From the IMG/VR virus record IMGVR_UViG_3300028194_000472, positions 1 to 23,395 of that record: a DNA stretch of 23,395 nt; one strand, 5' to 3'. The position numbers were made by a program, and so were the translations under genes. Positions 16,610 to 23,395 of the stretch are shown here, in pieces (position 1 is the first letter of the stretch; every line of letters begins with the position of its first letter). The notes under the pieces were generated by a model, which had not been told where the DNA came from, searched no databases, and was given only the letters and a program-made list of their open reading frames with translations. The DNA comes from a virus.

Positions 16610-18832
16610 TTATTTTATTTTTGAAACATAACCTGTGTTATCATATCTTTTAATGCCTAAGTTTATAGACTGTTTCTTTCTAGCAGCCACTGGTGTATAC
16701 CTGTTTTTGTGACAAGCCATGATAGCTAAGCCAGAACTAATAGAAGCATCGTGTTTTGTTCTATTATTTATATTAAATACAGCCCAATCTTCTAATGTAC
16801 TTTGATGATACATATCACCATGTCCACTTTCTGTTGCTCCTACATGTTCTTCTATGTAAGACTCTATAGCGGCAGCGTGTGCTTGCTTAATGTCTTCACT
16901 TGAATTAGGTATTCCACCTATTTCTTTTTCAGTTACAGAAAGTTTGTTCCAAATTTTATCAGGACGATTAATTGAAAAACCTCTATAACCTCTACGCTTA
17001 AAATAATATAATAATCTAGGTTTATTATTCTCAGCTAGTATTGGCATGCCATAAAATACACAAGCCATAAGCACATCTTCAAAAAATATTTCAGCCGTTT
17101 GAGGTCTTGATATATATTCTAAGAAAAAGTGATTAGGTGGTGAATCTTCCATAGAAAACTTAGTTAATCCATGTAATGAACCATTAGATCCTTTTCCATC
17201 TACAGTTCCAGAGATGTCGTAACTATCACAACCAAATGCACCTATATGATCATTACCAGGGTATTTACCATTATTTTTGTTAATTATTTTGTTTTGCAAA
17301 TTAACAGGTGGTACCCAACTTATTTTAAATCTACCATCTTTATTAGGAGAGAATACAACCTTACTATCTTTAATTCCGTTATCCCACATGAAGCTACCTG
17401 TTGTTACAGCAGCTGCATTATTAGATTCTAAGTTGTAATCTATTTGTTGGTATATCTTAGTTAAGTTAAATAAACTTTCTTTAGCTTCATCTCTAAATGC
17501 GTGCATTTCAGTTCTTGGAAACTGCCTATAATATTCATTTAAACTGTCTTGATCGTTTCTTAAACCATCTACTTCGTTTTCCCAGTGTTCAATAACGCCT
17601 GTTGTAATGTCGTAACCGTCTGCTCCTTTGATGCTATCTTTTTCTCTAATGAAAACAGGTGATCCGTAAGAATCCATGAATCCTTCGTAGTTCCACTCCA
17701 TAGGGATGAACATAGAATAGAGTCCAGAAGAAGTTTGTCCGTTACGATTTCTTTTTGTAACGTCTGAATTATAGTATAACTTTTTGAAGTTGTTTCCACC
17801 TTTATCTAATGCGTTTGAAGTTGAGCCCATCATACACTTGCCTACGATTCTTGATCCTAGTCTTAATGTAGTTTTTGTAACTCTCCAGTTATTCAATATG
17901 TTGTCAGGTCTTTCCCATTTACCACTCTCATCATGAGCTAATAGCTTTAACTTTTCACCATCGTAAGAGTTATCGCCTGTATTTTTCCAATCAATAGTTG
18001 TATCAAGTCCATCTAGTTCTCTTAGTTGCTCATTACTCTCAAGCTTTCTTCTAGTAAGTTTTGAAGCCGGAACCCTATACGCCAGTTCTGTCTTAGGACG
18101 ATCCATACCGTCTTGGATCGGCTTGAAGAAAAACGGATAGTTAACGGATATTGGCACGACTTTATCTGTAAACATTTTTTTAGCATCTGATCCAGATTTA
18201 GATAATATACCGAATCTGGAGTCACTGGATATTGTCGCTTGATTAACAAGCTCTGCTGAGGACATAAATGAAAATCCAGACCTTCTGTTTTTAAGATAGC
18301 ACATCCCGTAACATCTGTTATCTGCCTTGCATGCTTCCCAAAATATAAAGAATAATCTATTTGCTTCTCTGTAATCTGGTGCTCCAACGTCGATCTTTGA
18401 CCATTGTAAGTACATGTAATGAGTACCAGTAATATAAGTAGGTAAACCTTTATTATAAAACCAAAACCCTTGATCTCTTCTTGTAAATTCTTTATCGATA
18501 TAATCATACCACTTTTCTTTAAATTCAGTGTCATAATCTTCCCAGTCAAACCTTGATTTAATTCTACTTAGTTCTTTTGGGTAATCTGCTTTTTCCCATC
18601 TTTGCTCCGCTTTTTCTTTGCTTCGTTTAAACGGTTCATTTGTTGCTGGTAAAGCAATCCTGAGATTCTGTATTTCAATGATTTGTCCAATTTGTCCAGT
18701 TTTACTTATTACTATAAAATCATAATCAGAGTTATAACCATACTCCCATTTTTTGAAACGATTTTGTTTCTTTAATATTTTAGGGTTAATTAAATCTTTA
18801 ACCTCTTTCCAAAGAGTTTGCTCGTAACTCAT
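16610..18832 (-). CDS. terL: Terminase large subunit (packaging ATPase-nuclease)
   Basis: A 740-residue DNA packaging motor. The ATPase domain has a Walker A-like segment KNRRSGFS at 181-188. The usual lysine before Ser is Phe, but a lysine leads the motif, as in phage lambda gpA (KSARVGYS). Walker B is LKLLAHDE at 295-302 with Asp301 and catalytic Glu302. The coupling motif is MMGSTSN at 334-340. The RNase H-like nuclease domain supplies Asp536 (GAFGCDSYD), Glu601 (PILAENNKP) and Asp695 (TKHDASISSGLA), matching the three metal-binding acids of phage terminases. LEYISRPQTA at 571-580 is typical of this large group. The start overlaps the preceding small gene by ATGA, giving translational coupling, and the portal follows without a spacer. 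A same-strand open frame at 18022-18549 is only a shadow of this gene. Confidence 0.96.
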   Translation of the reverse strand: MSYEQTLWKEVKDLINPKILKKQNRFKKWEYGYNSDYDFIVISKTGQIGQIIEIQNLRIALPATNEPFKRSKEKAEQRWEKADYPKELSRIKSRFDWEDYDTEFKEKWYDYIDKEFTRRDQGFWFYNKGLPTYITGTHYMYLQWSKIDVGAPDYREANRLFFIFWEACKADNRCYGMCYLKNRRSGFSFMSSAELVNQATISSDSRFGILSKSGSDAKKMFTDKVVPISVNYPFFFKPIQDGMDRPKTELAYRVPASKLTRRKLESNEQLRELDGLDTTIDWKNTGDNSYDGEKLKLLAHDESGKWERPDNILNNWRVTKTTLRLGSRIVGKCMMGSTSNALDKGGNNFKKLYYNSDVTKRNRNGQTSSGLYSMFIPMEWNYEGFMDSYGSPVFIREKDSIKGADGYDITTGVIEHWENEVDGLRNDQDSLNEYYRQFPRTEMHAFRDEAKESLFNLTKIYQQIDYNLESNNAAAVTTGSFMWDNGIKDSKVVFSPNKDGRFKISWVPPVNLQNKIINKNNGKYPGNDHIGAFGCDSYDISGTVDGKGSNGSLHGLTKFSMEDSPPNHFFLEYISRPQTAEIFFEDVLMACVFYGMPILAENNKPRLLYYFKRRGYRGFSINRPDKIWNKLSVTEKEIGGIPNSSEDIKQAHAAAIESYIEEHVGATESGHGDMYHQSTLEDWAVFNINNRTKHDASISSGLAIMACHKNRYTPVAARKKQSINLGIKRYDNTGYVSKIK

Positions 18833-19104
18833 TTGCTTCTCCCTTCAGCAAAACCTTTAAAAGTTTTTTGATCTTTAACTTCTTTAGGTTTTTCATTTAA
18901 AATATCTTCCTCTATTTGTATACGAGTTAGTATTTCAAAAGCGTCAAATATTGCTAATTTTTTTGTTGCAGCAGCATTTTTTAATCTATCAGCGCTTACA
19001 TCGTCGTCTGAGTCTACAATCTTTTCTTTTGCTACTTTAATTAATTCTTCAACTGCTTTTTGCCCAGCTTGGATTATTTTCTTTTTCGTTTCCTTTATAT
19101 TCAT
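18829..19104 (-). CDS. Candidate terminase small subunit, 91 aa
   Basis: A short, charged and helical protein. Residues 1-30 read KKIIQAGQKAVEELIKVAKE, 38-65 read ADRLKNAAATKKLAIFDAFE followed by ILTRIQIEEDIL, and the C-terminal tail KTFKGFAEGRSK is basic. Its stop overlaps the large-terminase start (ATGA). Helical proteins with an LKNAA..KKLAIFDAFEIL-type segment just before the large terminase are familiar to me from marine phages, and position plus size suggest a small terminase or a packaging cofactor. No clear helix-turn-helix can be read with certainty. The ATG at 19104 lies inside the preceding gene, a 56-nt overlap. No internal Met exists to shorten it, but a near-cognate later start cannot be excluded. 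Confidence 0.6.
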   Translation of the reverse strand: MNIKETKKKIIQAGQKAVEELIKVAKEKIVDSDDDVSADRLKNAAATKKLAIFDAFEILTRIQIEEDILNEKPKEVKDQKTFKGFAEGRSK

Positions 19105-19642
19105 GGGTTAAAGCTATATCATTTGATTTCATACAATAGAGTCGTTCACCATCTATAATAAACTCAAATTCAGAGTTTGGAGTAAACGTAATAAGTGTTC
19201 CAGGTGTTATTCCTAGTGCTTTTAAGGTATTGTTAGTGTATTTCACTACACCAACATTAGGTTGTTCTTTTCTGTTCTCTAAAAAATGGGTATTTAAAAC
19301 TGGTTTTATAAAGCAATAATCTAAGTGTGGCTTTAAATTATACATGTAAATTTGCTCAGGAGAACAAAAGCACATATCATCTTTGAAGTAAGTAGAACTA
19401 TTACGTTCTCTTCCTTTTTGATCATACCATCTTCTAAAAACATTATGATGTATATAAACTTCATCACCAACTTTTATTTCTGTAGTATAAGCAGCTGGAG
19501 TAGAAACTACAACTGCTTTTTTACTTACAAAAATATGGTTTTCTATACTAGAGTTAATAATTAATTCTTTATCATTAACTTTTTTAGTATTGTTATACCT
19601 ATCTTCAAAAGGTTTAACAATAAAACTATATAGACTTTTCAT
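19049..19642 (-). CDS. Tandem GroES-like (Cpn10-fold) protein
   Basis: A 197-residue protein that looks like two GroES-type barrels in a row. The first (1-103) has FIVKPFEDRYNN at the N-terminus, KKAVVVSTPAAYTTEIKVGD with EVYIHHNVFRRWYD following (41-74), and ends CSPEQIYMY. The second (about 109-180) has YCFIKPVLNTHF, NVGVVKYTNN, LGITPGTLITFTP and YCMKSNDIALTH. This is the same order as in GroES: the RVIVK-like first strand, the G-V turn, the VKVGDIVIF strand and the EEVLIMSESDILA C-terminus. The conserved features are read by eye. It could serve as a phage co-chaperonin for capsid folding, like T4 gp31, or the fold may have been reused as a structural module. It lies between small genes and the terminase genes, starting where the 78-aa gene ends. 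Confidence 0.68.
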   Translation of the reverse strand: MKSLYSFIVKPFEDRYNNTKKVNDKELIINSSIENHIFVSKKAVVVSTPAAYTTEIKVGDEVYIHHNVFRRWYDQKGRERNSSTYFKDDMCFCSPEQIYMYNLKPHLDYCFIKPVLNTHFLENRKEQPNVGVVKYTNNTLKALGITPGTLITFTPNSEFEFIIDGERLYCMKSNDIALTHEYKGNEKENNPSWAKSS

Positions 19643-19870
19643 TTAATATTTCAAGTCGTACTCTAAAGATACTGCCATATTACGATTAAACTTTTTCCAA
19701 GGAAGTATCTCATTATTTTTAGTTATAAAAACGTTGTAAGACTGATCTTCTTCTTTAAAAATTATATCGTTAATTATGTGACCACCATAAACTTCTTGAC
19801 CAACAGAATAATGCATAGCTTCATTCTTATAGTCAGCGCCTATACTAATCTTCCTTATTATCTTCGACAT
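19643..19870 (-). CDS. Small conserved phage protein, function unknown
   Basis: A 75-residue protein from the preferred start at 19870 (MSKIIRKISIGADYKNEAMH); an upstream ATG at 19879 would add MKK. The sequence has the small-domain character SVGQEVYGGHIINDIIFKEE and then NVFITKNNEILPWKKFNRNM, predicted beta-rich with a basic C-terminal half. I remember proteins of this pattern next to GroES-like and terminase genes in marine phages but know of no function. It overlaps the end of the coiled-coil gene by 26 nt with either start in the same reading frame, and abuts the GroES-like start exactly, so it is likely part of one translationally coupled operon. No membrane or signal segment is seen. 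Confidence 0.65.
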   Translation of the reverse strand: MSKIIRKISIGADYKNEAMHYSVGQEVYGGHIINDIIFKEEDQSYNVFITKNNEILPWKKFNRNMAVSLEYDLKY

Positions 19871-20093
19871 CTTTTTCAATTACAGTATATTCGCCATCTT
19901 CAACATTAATGTTAATAGCTCCGTATTCTGCTTCTAAAACATCTTTGTATTCTTCTATCTCTTTATTAATCCCAGCTATCTCGTGTAGTAAACCATGCTT
20001 TTGAGTTTCTAAAACTCCTATATTGTTTATTAGTTCACTTAACTTTTTTTGTTGCTCTTGAATTAACTTTAATTCTTCTTCTTTAATTTTCAT
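19845..20093 (-). CDS. Small coiled-coil protein, 82 aa
   Basis: Residues 1-55 form a clear amphipathic coiled coil: IKEEELKLIQEQQKKLSELI, then NNIGVLETQKHGLLHEIAGI and NKEIEEYKDVLEAEYG. A short acidic beta-like tail follows (GAININVEDGEYTVIEK, then DVEDNKED). I have seen very similar short coiled coils upstream of the terminase genes in Bacteroidota phages, always of unknown function. It might be an assembly partner or scaffold helper for the adjacent structural or chaperone-like proteins, but this is only context. Its stop is TAG. The leader is A/T-rich, and a palindrome lies 41-58 nt upstream of the ATG. Confidence 0.68.
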   Translation of the reverse strand: MKIKEEELKLIQEQQKKLSELINNIGVLETQKHGLLHEIAGINKEIEEYKDVLEAEYGAININVEDGEYTVIEKDVEDNKED

Positions 20094-20122
20094 TTGATTT
20101 AATTTAATTGTTTATTTATCTG

Positions 20123-20156
20123 TTACTTATATATTTACTTGTATAAGTAATTTTTT
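20123..20156. promoter_or_regulatory. Palindrome with partial repeat in the 64-nt gap between two small genes
   Basis: The sequence TTACTTGTATAAGTAA at 20135-20150 is a perfect 6-bp inverted repeat around a 4-nt loop, and TTACTTATA occurs just before it at 20123-20131. On the plus strand the hairpin is followed by six T, but no plus-strand gene ends here. It could be an operator-like protein site or an mRNA stability hairpin. The stem has only two G-C pairs, so chance in A+T-rich DNA is a real alternative. Confidence 0.3.
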
Positions 20157-20157
20157 A

Positions 20158-20406
20158 CTATATAGGATCTGGCTCTGACCAAGCTGCGGTTGCCATTAAA
20201 GCTAAGGCTTCATTTTGATTCATTACATCACCTACTATTGGTAAACTACCATCTGTAACAAAACTTGGTGTAACTCTATAGCTTAACAACCCTTGAGTAT
20301 TTGCTAAATTTCTTCTCATTGACTGTGCACTTTGCTGATCTACTTGAGAAAACAAAACTAAGTTTGTATCACTTAATTCGATTACTATATAACTTTTATT
20401 ATTCAT
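20158..20406 (-). CDS. Small hypothetical protein, 82 aa
   Basis: An 82-residue protein following the LamG fibre gene with an 18-nt A/T-rich gap. Residues 4-20 are beta-like (KSYIVIELSDTNLVLFS), and the middle is a helical, polar segment (QQSAQSMRRNLANTQGLLSY). The C-terminus (NQNEALALMATAAWSEPDPI) ends at a TAG stop. It has no signal peptide, transmembrane helix or recognisable catalytic motif. I do not recognise the family. Its lack of low-complexity sequence and fit to the unbroken gene train support it as real. It could be an assembly factor for the fibre encoded just upstream, as small genes after fibre genes sometimes are, but nothing in the sequence proves this. Confidence 0.62.
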   Translation of the reverse strand: MNNKSYIVIELSDTNLVLFSQVDQQSAQSMRRNLANTQGLLSYRVTPSFVTDGSLPIVGDVMNQNEALALMATAAWSEPDPI

Positions 20407-20424
20407 TTTTTTTATTTTAATATT

Positions 20425-22608
20425 TTAACTTGGTACATCTGTTGTTCTATCTAATACATCCATATTTTCACTAATTCCATTTGCTGTAGAGTAGGGAGCA
20501 TCTCCAACAATTTCGATAGATGAAGTTCCTAAACCATTTCCAGAATATCCAACACCGTTTGTAATAGCATCATTTGTCATATTATTACTACTTTGTGCAT
20601 TGTTAGTTCCTACTTCGTCTAAACAAGTCCATCTACCTATAACATTAGGGGGATTAGGATTTGGGTCTGCTAAATAAGAACTATTAGAACCTAACTGCCA
20701 CCAAGCTACTGGAGCAGTTCCAGAGAAAGTATTTAAATTAGATGGAACGCCAGAATTATAAATCTCTGTAACTTGTAAATCTGTAAGTGTTGTATTATAT
20801 AATGACAAGTTGGAAATAGAGCCATTAAAAAAATTTGTTAAATTTTCTTGCGCCCCTATCAAAGTAACATCATTTACACTTAAAGATGTTGAAAATGATT
20901 TTGTTGAGGGCGTGTTATTATTAATATATAATTTTTGAGTAGAACCATCATAAGTACCTACAACGTGAATCCAAGTATTAGCAAGACCTGAAATAGAAGA
21001 AATAACATCACTACTGTTTAATCTAAAGTAAACATTATTACTAACTATAAAAGAATTATAACCATCACTTGAAGAATCGTTATTTGCTAAAAAAACATTA
21101 GCTGCTGTTGTGCTTTCTGGTTTTATCCAAACACTAAAACTAAAATTTGTAGTTGACAAAGGAAAATTAAAATTTGCAGTAATACGGTCATTAATACCAT
21201 CTAAATCTAATGCGTAAGGACTATATCCAGATGTGTGCTGTAAGTTGCTTTGAACTAAGTTTGCTGAAGTCATTCCAGAACTTGTTCCATCGTTGCTACC
21301 AGCATAATCTGTTATTGTCCAGTTAGAACCATCAAAAGTATCTTGAGCGTTTAGTTTGTACCAAGCTGTAGGACTTAATGAAGATATGTCATTAGGAGTT
21401 CCGTTATTGTAAATAGAAAGTATTTGAGCATCACTAAGATTAGTATCTTGCCAATAAGCAACATTAGACATCTTTCCATCTACAGTAAATCCCCCAGTTG
21501 AGTAGGCTCCAATTGTGTTAATAACAGTGTCAACTACACTTGTCATAGTTGCTTCAGGAACTCCATTTATATAAGCTTTTGTGTTAACTCCGTCGTCAGA
21601 TAAAGCTATATGAAACCATTTATTTAAAACTACGTCAACAGTAGTTGTTGCAGTTCTAAATGGAGAAAAAGAACTATCAATATAAAAAACAAATTTTCCG
21701 CTTGAAGCTTCAATATAAGGCCAATAGTTTTGTCCACCTCCACCTATAACCACAGTTCCAGAACTCCCAGAACCTAAGGCATTGTAATTAATCCAAAGTG
21801 ATATAGTAGCTTTTAAAGAAATTGTTTTTGTAGGAATAGATACTCTTGCATTGTTTGGAAACAAGAACACATAATCTTGTAAACTATTATTTGGAACTAG
21901 ATAATCTGCAGATGGTCCTGTAGAAACTGATTGATCACCTAATTGATAGTAAGCTACTGGCTTTGGACTTAACGACATTGGATTTGTAACAGCTGTTCCA
22001 CCACCATAAAGAGTAGCTACAGAGTTTGTTCCTGTTGCTGGAAGTTCATAATCAAAAATACAAGTTTGGTCTATTTTTCCGTTTATGCCATTTACTGCAC
22101 TTCCGCCTCTACCTGATATTTGAAAAGGCACAGTTGAATTCAACATAGAACCTGAAATAGTAGAACTACCAGTATAAGACGCAGCTTGTAAAACACTATT
22201 TATATACAGCTTAAGACCAGTTCTATTAGTACTACCATCGTAAGTGAAAACTAAATGAGTCCAAGTATTGTAAGGTATAGCTGAATTAGGAGCTAAGACG
22301 CCAAAATAATTACCAGTAGTATAAGACACAGCCATTATAAACCTCAATTTACGGTTAGTATCTATATACAACATATAACCAGGATATGGAGATGTAGATT
22401 GTTCTTTTCCTAAAATATAATCGTTACCAGCTGCTGTGGAGTATATCCAGCAAGAACCACTAAACTTATCTGTTATGTCAAAACCGTTAACATCTCCAAA
22501 ACCTATTTTATCATTTGTTCCATCAAACTCCATAGAATAGTTCGAAACTAAACTTTGGTTTTTATTGTTTGGTATTCTCCAAGCGTCATTAAAATATTCT
22601 GTTGCCAT
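20425..22608 (-). CDS. Triple LamG-domain tail fibre / adhesin, 727 aa
   Basis: A 727-residue protein containing three concanavalin-like LamG/laminin-type jelly rolls: about 25-205 (YSMEFDGTNDKIGFGD, then NTWTHLVFTYDGS and LKLYINSVLQ), 245-405 (TISLWINYN, KWFHIALSDDGVNTKAYING) and 465-620 (YALDLDGINDRITANF, FSVWIKPEST, TWIHVVGTYDGSTQKLYINN). Between the domains lie linkers PVAYYQLGD, PTAWYKLN and PVAWWQLG. The C-terminal 640-727 region is Asn/Gly/Ser-rich. LamG domains bind glycans, so this is probably a receptor-binding fibre or capsid adhesin. It begins MATEYFNDAWRIPNN, a start I know from other marine phage LamG proteins. It is in frame with the LamG gene upstream, separated only by TAA-ACT, so the two may have been one polypeptide. 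There are no Cys-rich or signal sequences. Confidence 0.85.
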   Translation of the reverse strand: MATEYFNDAWRIPNNKNQSLVSNYSMEFDGTNDKIGFGDVNGFDITDKFSGSCWIYSTAAGNDYILGKEQSTSPYPGYMLYIDTNRKLRFIMAVSYTTGNYFGVLAPNSAIPYNTWTHLVFTYDGSTNRTGLKLYINSVLQAASYTGSSTISGSMLNSTVPFQISGRGGSAVNGINGKIDQTCIFDYELPATGTNSVATLYGGGTAVTNPMSLSPKPVAYYQLGDQSVSTGPSADYLVPNNSLQDYVFLFPNNARVSIPTKTISLKATISLWINYNALGSGSSGTVVIGGGGQNYWPYIEASSGKFVFYIDSSFSPFRTATTTVDVVLNKWFHIALSDDGVNTKAYINGVPEATMTSVVDTVINTIGAYSTGGFTVDGKMSNVAYWQDTNLSDAQILSIYNNGTPNDISSLSPTAWYKLNAQDTFDGSNWTITDYAGSNDGTSSGMTSANLVQSNLQHTSGYSPYALDLDGINDRITANFNFPLSTTNFSFSVWIKPESTTAANVFLANNDSSSDGYNSFIVSNNVYFRLNSSDVISSISGLANTWIHVVGTYDGSTQKLYINNNTPSTKSFSTSLSVNDVTLIGAQENLTNFFNGSISNLSLYNTTLTDLQVTEIYNSGVPSNLNTFSGTAPVAWWQLGSNSSYLADPNPNPPNVIGRWTCLDEVGTNNAQSSNNMTNDAITNGVGYSGNGLGTSSIEIVGDAPYSTANGISENMDVLDRTTDVPS

Positions 22609-22611
22609 AGT

Positions 22612-23395
22612 TTACATTCTATACCACGCTACTGGTGGTGTTGTTAATTGACTTAAATCTGCTGTTTTATTTACTCCACCTACAACTGCTGTTGCATTGT
22701 AAATACTTAATGCTTCTGCTCCTGTTAAAGCTACATTCCACAATCCTATTTCATCTAAACTGCCTAATAAAGCTCTTGTAGGTGATAATCCAGTTTGGCT
22801 ATAATCTCCTATTGTTGTTATTGTATTATCTAAAAAAGTAATATTAGTTGGTAATTCTAAACTATATTGTAATTCTCCGTTTACATAACTTTTTATTACT
22901 CCTTTTTGTGGATTGTGTGGACCAGCTAATTTAACATAGCTTAAAAAAATATGGTTCCAGTTTCCATCTGCAACAACATCAGTTAAAAAACTTGAATTAG
23001 GAAAAGTGCCAGCAGGTGCAGCTGTTGATATTTTACCAGACCTTAGAGATAAATAAGTAAATATATTATTATATCCGTTTGTACCACTGCTACCTGTTAT
23101 ATTGTTATATCTTGTTGATAAATCACTTGATTTTAACCAAAAAGAAATACTAAAATCACTTGTTGATATTTGAGTTGGTGGTAAATTGATTTTATCATTT
23201 ATCCCATCAAAAGACATAGAATTAAGGTTGTCTATTTGAGCTAAACCAGCAACAGCTATTGCAATTGTTTGTGTAGACGTGCTTGGACAAAGATTACCAA
23301 CAGGTGAGGTATTATAAGTAATTGTATAACTACCTATTGTAGATGCACTTAAATTTATCTCACCAGTTGTTGTGTCAACAAACACCAAGCCACTA
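22612..23395 (-). CDS. LamG/Ig-like fibre protein, C-terminal part (N-terminus beyond right edge)
   Basis: The frame is open to the right edge. The first possible start inside the window is a TTG at 23388, but the codons before it read Ser-Gly and the sequence continues a known pattern (SGLVFVDTTTGEINLSASTI), so the true start is almost certainly outside. The visible part begins with an Ig-like repeat typical of Bacteroidota surface proteins (GSYTITYNTS and CPSTSTQTIAIAV). It continues with one LamG domain (SMSFDGINDKINLPP, FSISFWLKS, GNWNHIFLSYVKL, IKSYVNGELQYSLEL, LLGSLDEIGLWNVALTG). It ends TTPPVAWYRM immediately followed by TAA. The same PVAWY linker joins LamG domains in the next gene. 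It is probably a receptor-binding fibre, or the N-terminal part of the same fibre as the 727-aa ORF. Confidence 0.8.
   Translation of the reverse strand, partial: SGLVFVDTTTGEINLSASTIGSYTITYNTSPVGNLCPSTSTQTIAIAVAGLAQIDNLNSMSFDGINDKINLPPTQISTSDFSISFWLKSSDLSTRYNNITGSSGTNGYNNIFTYLSLRSGKISTAAPAGTFPNSSFLTDVVADGNWNHIFLSYVKLAGPHNPQKGVIKSYVNGELQYSLELPTNITFLDNTITTIGDYSQTGLSPTRALLGSLDEIGLWNVALTGAEALSIYNATAVVGGVNKTADLSQLTTPPVAWYRM

Noticed and set aside
17569-17799. Minus-strand 76-aa frame inside the terminase
   Set aside because: It is a frame shadow of the terminase; no start context or domain character.
18022-18549. Minus-strand 175-aa open frame
   Set aside because: It lies wholly inside the large terminase in another frame. 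Its sequence has no domain sense, and all terminase motifs are in the long frame.
20135-20156. Plus-strand terminator (palindrome followed by six T)
   Set aside because: No plus-strand gene ends near it, and the stem has only two G-C pairs; kept only as a possible regulatory site.
22606-22614. Stop-codon reassignment as an explanation for the LamG split
   Set aside because: TAA ends terL, portal-region, capsid and tail genes, and TAG and TGA also end genes here, so no codon is free for recoding.
1-23395. Plus-strand genes, tRNA genes, CRISPR arrays, integrase or IS elements
   Set aside because: No cloverleaf-like or repeat-spacer pattern was seen, and all plausible proteins are on the minus strand with continuous coverage.

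Overview
The window is a strongly A+T-rich stretch of a tailed-phage genome. It covers the packaging, head and tail module of a podovirus-like phage, probably infecting a marine Bacteroidota (flavobacterial) host. Every supported gene lies on the minus strand, so transcription runs from the right edge to the left edge. Genes are packed with 0-64 nt gaps or short overlaps, and no stretch over 300 bases lacks a gene. The host guess is inference. It rests on three things: no start that I checked has a clear Shine-Dalgarno motif (A/T-rich leaders instead, as is usual in Bacteroidota), the rightmost fibre protein carries a Bacteroidota-style Ig-like repeat, and the structural proteins resemble those I know from marine flavobacterial and crAss-like phages. 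No tRNA, CRISPR array, integrase or insertion sequence is visible.

Layout in transcription order, right to left. (1) 23395-20425: two LamG (concanavalin-like) fibre or adhesin ORFs. The first is cut by the right edge, and the two are separated by a single in-frame TAA. (2) 20406-19643: three small conserved proteins, one of them a coiled coil. (3) 19642-19049: a protein that looks like two tandem GroES-like barrels. (4) 19104-18829: a small helical protein, candidate small terminase, overlapping the large terminase by ATGA. (5) 18832-14198: large terminase and portal, exactly abutting. (6) 14171-11186: scaffold-like protein, major capsid protein and a small candidate capsid accessory protein, followed by a strong intrinsic terminator. 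(7) 11118-10333: conserved head or neck protein, followed by a weaker terminator-like hairpin. (8) 10271-1332: two neck/tail ring-like proteins, a 1552-residue tail-nozzle (stabilisation) protein and a 645-residue companion. (9) 1325 to the left edge: two helical, presumably internal virion proteins, the last one cut by the left edge.

Together the genes describe one late-expression assembly line. Terminase and portal package DNA into a scaffolded capsid. Ring proteins extend the portal into a short neck closed by a large nozzle. Internal proteins are candidates for ejection with the DNA, and LamG fibres probably bind surface glycans. The points most worth following are the in-frame stop between LamG ORFs, the double GroES-like protein, the lambda-type deviant Walker A in the terminase, the beta-rich insertions recurring in several head and tail proteins, and the two hairpins that probably set expression steps around the capsid genes.
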